NCBI GenBank assembly: GCA_025093555.1
Contig: JAIWNF010000019.1
Span: 186,001-250,000 of the forward strand
Direction of reading: 5' to 3'
DNA from: Circinella umbellata
Taxonomy: Eukaryota; Mucoromycota; Mucoromycetes; Mucorales; Lichtheimiaceae
Length of the DNA: 64,000 nucleotides
Of this stretch, positions 37,521 to 47,655 are shown one piece after another. The notes under the pieces were generated by a model. The model was not told the DNA's origin, made no database searches, and worked only from the letters and a program-made list of their open reading frames with translations. How positions within the stretch are numbered: position 1 is the stretch's first letter; every line of letters starts with the position of its first letter. The position numbers were made by a program, and so were the translations under genes.

Positions 37521-38395
37521 GTGACATGGTGTTGTATTTTGATAAATCATAATATTGAATGGTTCTTGTGACATTTTTGCTGATCTGTTTCTTTTTTGGT
37601 GTTTACGAAAAAAAATACTTCATATTGATGGATGCTTTTTTTTCGCGGTTCCAATGTTTATTCCTTGTTTTTCATAACCATGGTTTTTGCTGGTAGTGAG
37701 TGCGCATAAAAAATATGGCTTGTTGGCTTACAAAACAGTCTTGATTGAGTCATATAGATCTTGGGCCCTCATTGGTTCATTCACTATGACTTTGGCTCGA
37801 TACCAAGAAGACATACTTTATACCAATGTCTTTAGTTCAGTTTGTGTTGGTCCAAATAAGTCACCACCCGATTACTTGAGTTCTTGTTATAGTAAAAACA
37901 AAAGAGAGATTGTGGAAGTTTTGCAAATACTCCAAAGGATACCCTAATGTTGATAATCCAGCCACCTTAAGCCAGAATTCATACCAATGTCTCCAAGTTC
38001 ATCTGCGTCAACGCACAATAAACCTATATCCTAATACAAGGGTTTTTTGCCCAATACGGGTCATCTTGTGAACACCAAAAACAAGTGTAGAAGCTATTCC
38101 GCAAAGAGATCGGAATGTGCACCTTCCAATGATAGGTGCCTGCGCCCTCAAACAAAAACGCGGGAGAACTCTGTGGCGCATGGAAAGCGCCACACACCAA
38201 AACCACAAAGCGCCAAAAACGCCGAAGCCTCTGCGCCCACGCTAGGATGACACCTCAACGGGTGGACTTGATAAAGAAAAGGACTCACAGGCAGTGCAGT
38301 CCACACTACAGCTGGTGTACTAGGATCCAGGGACTTACTCCATGACTAACACCCATGGCCGATGACCATGAATGCAGGCTCGGAAGTCCACAGAA
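37521..38395. other. Intergenic, with a GC-richer block from about 38000
   Basis: An 86-codon plus-strand frame at 37687-37947 has no recognised similarity. From about 38000 the base composition rises above that of neighbours and continues to about 38960, which marks an inserted or foreign segment around the inverted repeat. Confidence 0.35.
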
Positions 38396-38774
38396 GTAAG
38401 GGAACTTCAGGAACACACGGTCTTTTATAGGTTACTTGGCAATCCGCCACCTTCGATCCGGAACAGATGTAAGGTTGATGACAAGATTGAAACTGGGGAT
38501 TAATTATTCTGCTTCCATTATAATAAGCTTGCAACTGTTATAATGGAGTATCTAAAAGTCTATAAATCAGCTCTTTTAATAGTTAGTAAAATTCCATCAA
38601 CAAATCGCATTTATTACTTTCTTTTTCAAGAACAAGAAAAAAGGAAAAATAACTTACGGTCTTTATATCGAAAACATAAACGCTTGTTGTCATCAGCATT
38701 ACATCTGTTCCAGATCGAAGGTGGCGGATTGCCACTAACCTATAAAAGACCGTGTGTTCCTGAAGTTCCCTTAC
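38396..38774. mobile_element. Inverted-repeat element with ~86 bp arms
   Basis: Left arm 38396-38482 and right arm 38689-38774 are inverted copies with about five differences over 86-87 bp, separated by about 206 bp of AT-rich spacer. The outer ends begin GTAAGGGAACTTCAGGAAC. No transposase and no clear target duplication. Could be a foldback/MITE-type element or two oppositely placed copies of a short repeat. Confidence 0.7.
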
Positions 38775-39240
38775 TCTGCTTCCCCCCTTACCCACACCCA
38801 TAGTCACCAACCACGGGGTAGCCACAGAGTAAGCGCCCCTTCCCCGCTCCACCAACCATAGTATGAACATACACTACCCTGCCTTCTCTCCACCAAGCCA
38901 TCCGCGGAGATGCCATCCTCCTCCGCCCCACCAAGCGGGACAAACCCACCCGTAACACCACTACGGGTCTATTTAAATATAAAAATTAGTTCTAGGTTAG
39001 TTATTCATTATCTATATAATGCCGTATTCTTTACATGTTAATTTATTTATATTTTACATACCTTAATGGTTCGAAAACCATTTACTGCGCCATTAAAAAT
39101 AGCCAAAACTGTAGAGGAAGTGACCTCAACCTAGTTATTGATGGAATATATAACACATGTTTCATTAATTATTATTACATTAGTTACTAGCATTAGCACC
39201 TCTTTATTCATGTAATAAATTCAACATACCTCTAATAAAA
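38775..39240. other. Short GC-rich tail and AT-rich spacer
   Basis: 38775-38960 is C-rich and carries no open gene. From 38960 the sequence is very AT-rich. No supported feature. Confidence 0.35.
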
Positions 39241-40050
39241 ACAGCAAAACTGGAAAAATAAATAAAGAACAAAAATGAGGGAGACTTGCTCGCCTATATA
39301 TCAAATGACACGAAGAAATAAACATTAGTGATTAAAAATATAGTTGATTACGTACCATTATATTTATATTTATATCTATATAAGAATATTTATAAATACC
39401 TTCAAAAATAAAAAATAAATAATAAGTAATAAATAACAGAGGGAGGAAGGGAACCTGCCCAACCTCGACCTATATATATATATATATATGAATGTAGATT
39501 ATAAAAAGTATAATTAGTAACTGTCGTACCATCTCCATATAACGTACTCTCTATATTCATAACCATAATGTTTCTCGAGAATATTTACCTCAATGACGGT
39601 AGCAAAAATGTGTAAATAAATAGGATATCTTCTATAAGTGGATATATTCAAAATATGTACAAAAAGAGGGAGCCAGCCCAACCTATACATGGATATGAGT
39701 TATGATAAGTGTGATTAGTACTGTAGCTATGATATTATTTTTACTTGTCACCTTGCTAAAATCCAATATTCATAATATATTTATAGAATATTTACCTTAA
39801 ATAAATAGGGTATATTGACAGAAATAGGGTATTTTCAAGCATAAAAAAAAGAGTGGGAGATAAACTCGACCTATACATATGGATAGCAGTAAAGGTATGA
39901 TATTAGTATACTGCAAAAACACTGTCATCAATGTGTCCCCACCCTACCAAATAACTACCTTCAACAAAAAAAAATAATACTTCGACTGACTAACAACACC
40001 AAAAAAAAAAAGGGGGGGTGAACGCAAAGGGGAACGAGCCTATGTAGAAG
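39241..40050. repeat. Degenerate tandem repeat, ~160-230 bp units
   Basis: A landmark of the form GAGGGAG followed by (CC)AACCT(CGA)CCTATA recurs at 39277, 39439, 39666, 39851 and, weaker, near 40010. Each copy is preceded by AAATAAATAGGnnAT-like and A-rich sequence. Units are diverged and of unequal length. Confidence 0.5.
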
Positions 40051-40459
40051 ATTGTTGTGTTAATATGCAATATCTTAACATGCTTTATATGTAATTCATA
40101 GAACAATATAAAAAGTTACTTACCAAGAAAAAGAAAGAGAAAGAAATGAATGTTTTTGTAGGTTTTTAAAATTTTACGATTTTTTTAAAGGTTTTTTAAG
40201 GTTTTACGATTTTTTTTTGGGATTTTTGTTGGTTTTTATATTTTCTAAATTGTTCAAACAAAAACGTGTCAGTAACAAGTTTTTTTTTATGAGTAGAAAA
40301 CATGTTTTAAACAAGTATTATACAACTTACTTTTGTGAATTTTTTAGGGTTATAAAAAAAAAAGAAAAAGAAAAACTACAAAAAATAATAGTTATAGTTA
40401 GAAAACACAATAAAATCTTTTATATACAAAAAAAAACAGAACTTACTACACCGTTTTGC

Positions 40460-41311
40460 TCAGAACCACAAGGAGGTGGCATTTGGTGGGACGATATCGA
40501 CGTCCATGTCTCCTTCACACCAGTCTACATTCATATACTCAAGGTCGCCAAACTTCCAATCTATCTCCATTTTTACATCATCATCTTCAGCATCATTTTC
40601 ATCGCGTCTTTCTTCTTCATTTTCACCATGAGCACCAGTAGCACCTGCACGAGCAGCACGAGCATCACGAATAGCGCGAATTGGACGAGGTGTAAGGATT
40701 GGACGAGCAGGGGGAGTCGGAGCAGAAGTAATGGCAGGAGCGGTGGCAGGAACAGTAGCGGTAACGGCGATAGAAGTAGTAGTAGGAGTAGCGGCAGGAA
40801 TAGTTGGAGAAGTCGGAGCAGAAGTAGTAGTAGGAGTAGCGGCAGGAATAGTAGCAGGAACGGCGGCAGAAGTAGTAACAAGAGAGGCGGGTGGAGTAAT
40901 AACAGTAGCCGTAGCAACAGAAGAAATACGAGAACTGGTGGCAGAAACGCCAGGAACAGTTGCGCCAGCACCAACACGACCGCCAACAGCAGAAAGAGCA
41001 AAGGCGTTACTCGTGGCAACCCAATTAGCATTAACCCAACGAGCCGGAGCAGGATCGGGCAATGTAGGAGTGGGAGCAATGGCATAAGGATTACCAATTG
41101 CAACCCGATTATCACCAGCCCTGCGAGCAGAAACTGGGATAGAGAAGACGTGGTCAGAAGCTGGAGGAGATGTAAAAAACGGAGCAGAAGTAAGAATGGG
41201 GGTAGGCGGATTCACCACCGAGCGAATGCGTTGCACATTGCTGGTGGGATTGGCGATAGAAGTAAAAGTTGTGGTGGCTTGTGAAGCAAGAGATCGTGTA
41301 GAGCGAATCAT
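40460..41311 (-). CDS. Ala/Thr/Pro-rich orphan protein with acidic tail (283 aa)
   Basis: Minus-strand single-exon frame. Residues 1-75 look folded or mitochondrial-like (MIRSTRSLASQ, basic and Ser/Thr-rich). A central Ala/Thr/Pro/Val region contains imperfect copies of IPAATPTTTS. The C-terminus is acidic (NEEERRDENDAEDDD, then EGDMDVDIVPP). Two other long frames overlap it: a Ser/Arg-rich one on the plus strand and a Leu-rich one on the minus strand. I prefer this frame because of its non-repetitive N-terminus and acidic tail. It is GC-richer than its neighbours. An ACGCGT box lies about 53 bp upstream. No family recognised. Confidence 0.5.
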   Translation of the reverse strand: MIRSTRSLASQATTTFTSIANPTSNVQRIRSVVNPPTPILTSAPFFTSPPASDHVFSIPVSARRAGDNRVAIGNPYAIAPTPTLPDPAPARWVNANWVATSNAFALSAVGGRVGAGATVPGVSATSSRISSVATATVITPPASLVTTSAAVPATIPAATPTTTSAPTSPTIPAATPTTTSIAVTATVPATAPAITSAPTPPARPILTPRPIRAIRDARAARAGATGAHGENEEERRDENDAEDDDVKMEIDWKFGDLEYMNVDWCEGDMDVDIVPPNATSLWF

Positions 41312-41363
41312 ACTGAAAAAAAAATAATGAGGTGAGGGAAAAGAAAGTGAAAGAAAGAAAAAA

Positions 41364-41369
41364 ACGCGT
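41364..41369. promoter_or_regulatory. ACGCGT box upstream of the orphan gene
   Basis: Perfect MCB-type hexamer 53 bp before the ATG at 41311, followed by GTTGCTATAG, which resembles half an X-box. Function inferred only from position. Confidence 0.3.
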
Positions 41370-42281
41370 TGCTATAGAAATAATTTATTTATAGCTGCAT
41401 TGTAACCTTATACCCCGCACACCAACAGCCAACTATTTATTTAACCCTCAAACTATTCACACATTTTAATATTAAACTATGTAAGCTTGGGAGTGTTGAC
41501 ATATAATAAAAACATATGTTCATTATTTAATCGTAGCTATTATGAGATCCTTTTAAAAAAATTCTCTTTATTCTTCATTTCAACAATGTCACTCATTAAC
41601 TAATATAAAAACAATAGTTATATAATATGCACGGGCCACCAAGGACATTTTTTTTTACAGCTCGCAGCTATTTGACTTTTTCACTGGTACTTTAACATGA
41701 CGAAAAATAACGTTAACTTGAAAGATACGTAATAATATTAGCAATTGAAATAAAATCTGTCAAAAGGAAGCTAAACTAACAAATAATATCATATTATGAA
41801 TATTTTTTAAATATGGCCAAATATACCCAAAAGTAATATATTATTATGAGCGAAAAATAAAATGATATATAAGTTCTATCCCTCTGTATATTCCATGAAA
41901 TAGTACTCGACCATGGTCAAGCTAATTAACATTTTTTATTATCAGCAACATATCCAATGCTTCATGCCAAAAATGATTTTTAATTCTAGTGATCAGTATA
42001 AGGAATCATGCACAATACGTATAGCGATATTTAACATTATTCTTGATCTACATACGACTCTCATTTTTTTATTGTATTTATTGTATACCAAATTGTCTCT
42101 TAATCTCCAATTTGAAGAATTTTCAAAAAGTATACAATATAGAATGATAGTGTTTTATTTCAAAAGTACACATTAAATAAACCAATGGTTTGATCATCAA
42201 TAAGGGTGATACTCTTCACGTATAGTATATACTGCATAAGACATTCGTGTTTCGAAAAAAAAAAGAGACATAAACTTTCCT
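41370..42281. other. AT-rich intergenic stretch
   Basis: No gene supported. An 87-codon plus-strand frame (41913-42176) is low complexity and lacks similarity. Confidence 0.35.
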
Positions 42282-42866
42282 TCACCATCGTAAATCATTT
42301 TGTGGATTTTCCCAAGTCTCTTTAAATCCAATACCAGCAAAATTCCAAGCAACATTTGGAACACTCGATTTACCACCAATATCCACAGTGACTTGAGCTG
42401 CCTTAAGCAAAATATCATTACCAAAAGAAGAAGGATTGCCATAAGCTATTTGAGCAGTAGCAATGGCACGTACAGCCTTGATGCAGTGAGATTCTTCCGC
42501 TTTAAGAGCAAGATGAATGACATTCAGCCATGGATTTTCACTGTCTTCAATAGCTTGAGGTGATATGTAGTTTGCAAGTAAATCCAATTGAAGACTTGGA
42601 CGACCTCGACCAACATAATACATTAATGTTTCTGCAAAGTGGGCACGAAGTAACAATTCAGCTTGAATAGCTGTCAAGTAAGGTAAAATAGTATAGATTG
42701 CATGTACAGAAGTGACTGCGTGAGCGAAGAAAAAATCCAATTTGATTTCTTGTTCACGAATACCTGAAGCAACAAATAAAACGACACTAAAAATAAAAAG
42801 TTCTTTCAAACTAGATTCGGCATCTATATTGTTGATTATACGTACGTATTGTTTCAGGTAATCTTA
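42282..42866 (-). pseudogene. C-terminal fragment of a questin-oxidase-like (DUF4243) protein, cut at a TIR element
   Basis: The minus-strand frame is open from exactly the TIR-element boundary (42866) to the stop at 42282. It reads DYLKQYVRIINNIDAESSLK, then KLDFFFAHAVTSVHAIYTI, RAHFAETLMYYVGRGRPSL, the ENPWLNVIHLALKAEESHC region and VAWNFAGIGFKETWENPQN. This matches the end of questin-oxidase/AflY-type oxidoreductases. The usual N-terminal two thirds is absent. Across the element (43834 onward) I do not find the missing part. Hence a truncated gene, either broken by the insertion plus rearrangement or already partial. Confidence 0.55.
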
Positions 42867-43833
42867 TGGTGCATTTCACTTGTAATCGCCAATAATTTCC
42901 ACTTGTTTCTAGAGGCTTCAGCTTCACACTAAATCAATATTTTCTAAATCCACACTTTAAGTATTATTTTTAAGCTTATTATAAACAGTTATTAAAGTTT
43001 AGAAAGTTGTAAAAATGTTTTAAAAAAAAGCTGAAGCTTGTCAAAGTTGGTCGGTCATAGCCCATTTCTAACCATTTTGGCTGGGCAAGAGACAAAATTG
43101 AAAGATGAAAACTACATACGGAGTTCTTAAGCATAGGTGGAGCAAATCATGTGATATGAGTAGTAGGTGAAAATCTTAGAATGAGCTGTATCACAGTATC
43201 ACAATATTGGAATCTAAGGCCATAAATAAAGATAAGAAACTATGGAAAAGAATTTTTAGTCTACTAAAAATATACATATATTTGATAAAGTTTACTGCAT
43301 TTAATATTAATGCTTAAACAAATTGATTGTACTATATTCCTCACATGTATAAGCTTCTTCTTATTACAGTAGTGTACTGTAGTTATTTTTGCTATTACTT
43401 AAAAAAAATAAGAAAATAGAGAGTTCTAAATTCTAAGCGCTAATATTAATTGCAGAATTAATTCTGCAAAGAATTAAATACTAAAGGCAATGTAATACTA
43501 GGTACATAGACAAGTTTCTTGATGGTGGTTTATGCAAAACACAAGAAAAAAATGTAAAGTAGGGAGGGAGTCAGTTTTAGGTTTTAAGCTATGATATAAG
43601 ACTATTGAGTAATGTAATGTATTTATCAGAACATAATCATACCATAAGCCTACAAAAGAAGTAGTAAAACTTATTAAAAGTTTTAGTATAGAACACAACT
43701 TTATGATGGCGCAAAAACAACTACATGTATAAAAGTAATAACTGTAACACAAATCACCAAATAAAGAATCGGATTTTACAATTGCAAAATTGAAATAAAA
43801 TAAATTATTGGCGATTACAAGTGAAATGTACCA
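42867..43833. mobile_element. 967 bp TIR element, copy 2
   Basis: Almost identical to copy 1 (32583-33546), with scattered single-base changes and a few small indels. The same TGGTGCATTTCAC ends are flanked by TA (42865-42866, 43834-43835). The near-identity of two copies 10 kb apart implies recent transposition. Confidence 0.92.
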
Positions 43834-44263
43834 TAAAATCCGACAAGTTTCTTTTTATCCTTATTTGTATACCATATCCATTTACTATTTTTAAAAAGTC
43901 ATGTCTCTTTATCAAGGAATACCCTGTGGTTTCTTTTCACTTCAAATGTATCCCACAACTTATTATTCAGTCATTTCAATTTCGAAATAAAAATGCTCAT
44001 TCAATAGCAAGTTGCTTCCCATTAAAAAGAAAGAACAAGGCTGACAAGGTACCAGGGGTACTACCATCCAATCTTCTATGGAAATATAAGTTTCTTTTTC
44101 CTTTTTTCTTTTCACATAGATGCAAATTATGGTAATGATACACTACTTCTTGTAAATACGATCAATATCTTATATATAATTGATATTTCTTAGTATAAAA
44201 ACATAAAACTACCAACTTTAGTATCGGATTTTGCATTGAATAGCACCAAAGGACAACAAAAAA
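43834..44263. other. Intergenic remnant next to TIR copy 2
   Basis: A plus-strand open frame (to 44135) contains a coding-like run (QSFQFRNKNAHSIASCFPLK, VPGVLPSNLLWKYK) without recognised family. Probably an old relic. Confidence 0.3.
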
Positions 44264-44591
44264 ACTCATATTCGAGGGGATGATTCTTTCATGTTCGAGC
44301 GAGTAAAATTTCTGTATTCGAAAGAATATTCGAGAACAGCCTTTTCCATATTGAAGGGAAGAAGTTTTTCTTATTGAAGGGTTGCTATTTTTCATATCCA
44401 AGGGAAGGCAATTTTCATAACTTGGTTATGTATTTGGGAAGAAGAATTTTTCATAATTGAGCATATCCAATTTTCATATTTGTCCCTACAGATTATCGTA
44501 ACTGAGCAACTTTATTTTTCGTTGCCGATAGTATAGTAATTCGCAACTGGCATCTATAGTTTTTCATACTCGGCGCATGAATTTTCATACA
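44264..44591. repeat. Degenerate minisatellite, ~23-30 bp unit
   Basis: About ten diverged copies of a unit like TTTTTCATATTCGAGGGAAG recur in the same orientation. Examples start near 44264, 44288, 44347, 44371, 44392, 44415, 44450, 44475, 44560 and 44582. Confidence 0.55.
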
Positions 44592-44998
44592 ATGTCAGTA
44601 CATTTTTGCTCTTCCTTCTGAGTAGAAATCCTTTGGTGTTGAGCTATGTGTAACAGTTTTTTTAAGCTTAAGTTTACTTCATTGTGGAATTGTTTTGTTC
44701 CATCTCTTTCTAGATGAATTCTACTCCTCGATGGATGTTGATAAACAGAATAGGCTGCTGATAGTCTTGTCGGATTGGCGAACAGTACGACCGCAAAATT
44801 TTTTAAGCAACACCAGTTGACCGACACGATTCTTTGACTAATGATAACGAAGATAGTATTCCAAATGTTAATGGCAACGGTATGAACATGATATTATCTT
44901 TCTAAACTGACAAAGGACTATATAATAATGTTATTTTATATGAAAACATTGAGGTCCTTCTGGCCAGTATGATTTTGATGGTGATGTGGATATGACCA

Positions 44999-45433
44999 GT
45001 GGTTCAAGCCAACAATAAAAAAACACCAAAAAAGAAAAAGCGTCCTTACAATCTCCCTGAATCCAAAACCATTGAAAAAGCACTGGAGGCAATGGTCGGC
45101 GGTATGAAACTGAAACAAACCGCCAATAATCAATATAATATTGATATTATGACTTTGAAAAGTCGTCTTGATACATTCTCTGAAAGTGGTACTGTAAACA
45201 AAAAGAAAAGAGGTCCCGAGAAAAAAGAGCGCTTTACGGACAAAACGTATAAGCATATATGTCGGTTTGTCGATGTAGATATCATTGCATCGTATGGGGA
45301 AATCTATGATAATTTCCAAATGCATTTTAATACAACAAAGATTGGACAACATACATTAAAAACCTACGTGCAAAACATTTTCCATATCACCCAGTACGCA
45401 AAACTTGAATTTTGCTCAATTTTGTATGAGTGA
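44999..45433 (+). pseudogene. N-terminal HTH fragment of a Tc1/IS630-type transposase
   Basis: Reads a Lys-rich lead-in, IEKALEAMVGGMKLKQTA (first helix-turn-helix), KRFTDKTYKHI-like second HTH and IGQHTLKTYVQNIFHITQ, which is the arrangement before the DDE domain in Tc1/IS630 transposases. There is no in-frame ATG at the start, and the frame ends before any catalytic region. A truncated relic, separate from the fuller relic at 45933. Confidence 0.5.
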
Positions 45434-45932
45434 ACCCATTTCCGCTCATTTATTTATTCAATGCTGTATGTTTTTGCGTTCAACAAACTTGGCCGACAGT
45501 TTGTCAAATATTAGTAGAACTAGATGCCCATCAGCACCCAACATCAAACCAACAACAATATGTGGACAACAACGCCAGTCAAGCATACCTCTTATGGATT
45601 GATCCTCCTCCTCCTGAGCCAGACTAGAAAAACAAATATGTAAAGGTAGCTTATTTTCCTCTTGGCTCAAATATATAATATAATTTCCTTAAAAGAAAAA
45701 AACCTATATTGTTCGTTCTCCCACTTATTTCCACACTCATACACACACACTATTGATTTTCACCACATGAGCCTATATCTCCTTATTTTTATTATTCTTT
45801 CCCTTATGACATTTTCCCTGTTACCCCCACAGGGTTTTTAGTACTCTTGTAAACATTTCTGAACTGTCTCAAACAAATATGCCAAACCTGGCGCTGTGTT
45901 AAAAATGGCTCATATGCATTGCTGATGAAATA

Positions 45933-47305
45933 TTGACCCACACTTGTACCAGTGAACAACCAGTAGCGGATGTTGACACCGACCTTCTTCGTCAAACTAA
46001 AATGGAATGGCAAGGAACAGCAGGTGGAATCCAATCGCTTCATCAATCCGAAATTCAAAAAGCCGATGAAGAGATGACGGAAGCGGTATTGACAAATGTT
46101 CAAACTGGCAATAGAGAACCTCAGTCTTGCCCGAGAAAAGTGACGACAGCCAAAAAGAGATAAGCGCGTGGCCCCTACAGAAAGTACACTCCTCAGCAAA
46201 TCCAACAACTTTTTGATTATGTCATTGAGATGGGTATGACTGCCAAAGCAGCTTCAATTTTGGCTGGAATTAAGATCAGAACTGGTCAGCATTATATTCG
46301 TCAGTACAAGATCGATAACGAGATAGTTGTTCCTAATGCTGCAACGAAAAAACGTCTTGGACGTCCACCCACTTTGACTTGTGAACACACTGCGTTTCTT
46401 ATCGACCACTATGATAAAAATGCGGGTGCAGTACTTTTTGAAGCACAAGTTGCTTTGTCTGAAAAATTTGATGGTCTTTCAATAACATTAAACGGGTTTC
46501 ATAAACATCTTGTCTACAATGCTGATTTGACCTTGAAAAAGCTGGAAAAGTTACCAATGACTACAGTAACTGAAACGACACTGGATAAACGTGCAAAATT
46601 CAATGGAACAATGATCCTGAATTTGACTTCGATAATTGTTGCGTGTTTATCGATGAAGCTGGTTTCAACCTCCATATACGTCGTAATTTTGGTCGATCCA
46701 AGAAAGCAAGTCCTGCTCGAGCCGTAATTACTTCACAACGTGGTGTATCCATTACTATTCTCGGCATTATCTGCGAGGTTGGTGTTATCAATGTGTCTCT
46801 CATAAAGCCACAAGCTGTACAAAGCAGTAAGAAAGGAAAGCGAAGTGATGGTACCCCTGTGGTGAATGCTCGCATTGGAACACGTACGGAACATTTGATC
46901 GTTTTTCTTAACAAGGTCATCGATATTCTTGATGAGAATGATATTAAAGGACGTTACTTGCTAATGGACAATGCGCCCATCCACACAAATCTGCCACTTG
47001 CTCGTCTTGTGGAGCAACGTGGTTACAAGTGCCCTTATCTTGCTCCGTATTCTCCTTTTCTCGATCCAATAAAGCAGTTTTGGTCGAAAGTCAAGCTTAG
47101 GTGTAACATGTAGTCGACATTATCGTTCTTGAACTTAATATTTTTATCATGATAGATGTTCGAAGAGACAAGTTGAGTGAGAAATATCAGTTGACCCCCA
47201 GAATTACTGAAGCTGTTAAAAGAGTAACCATGGGTGATTGTGTTGAATGGATCAAGCATGCAAAATCGTTTTTTGATGCTTGTCTCGAAAAAAAAAGTAC
47301 TGTAC
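45933..47305 (+). pseudogene. Tc1/mariner (IS630-like, DDE_3) transposase relic
   Basis: The plus strand carries an HTH region (GMTAKAASILAGIK, LGRPPTLTCEHTAFLIDHY) and a DDE core: first Asp in FIDEAGFN, second in LLMDNAPIH, third motif PYSPFLDPIKQFW. The third acidic residue of the usual PIE motif is Lys here. Breaks: an in-frame TAA at 46161-46163, a frameshift near 46600 and a stop at 47111, after which the C-terminus (LTPRITEAVKRVTMGDCVEW) continues. So it is dead on three independent counts. Candidate 12 bp terminal inverted repeats with TA flanks are at 45469 and 47393. Confidence 0.85.
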
Positions 47306-47655
47306 GTAACAACTTTTACATTTTTCTTTGTTTTATAAGTAGTTTTTTAATGAAATAAAGATTGACATACAATTATATAATAACGCAAAAACATAAACGC
47401 AAAGTTAGTACGCAAATTTATTTCTTAGGCAACGCAAAATCTTTCATCAGTAACGCATAATTATGTTTCCAAATTAAAAAGGATGTAATTTTATCGTGTA
47501 AGAAAGAAACAAAATACTACAAATCATTTTTATTATATGAATGAAGAAGGAAAAAAAACAAGTAATATTGGAATGAAAAGAGAAGAAGATGGTGGTTGTG
47601 GGAGAGAGAGAGAGAGAGAGAGAGAAGAAGAAGAAGAGGGAAAGTATGAATTAAA
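47306..47655. other. Intergenic, ACGCAAA repeats and a GA microsatellite
   Basis: Five ACGCAAA-like copies lie at 47383-47458, and a (GA)n run at about 47602-47623. No gene. Confidence 0.45.

Noticed and set aside
40217..41284. 355-codon Ser/Arg-rich plus-strand frame resembling an SR protein
   Set aside because: The Ser/Arg repeats arise from the complementary reading of Ala/Thr/Pro codons. The N-terminal part is random AT-rich sequence. No RRM domain.
32583..43833. The two 965 bp repeats as solo LTRs or an LTR retrotransposon pair
   Set aside because: They start TG and end CA, but carry ~32 bp inverted (not just 2 bp) ends and a TA duplication, and nothing between them encodes reverse transcriptase.
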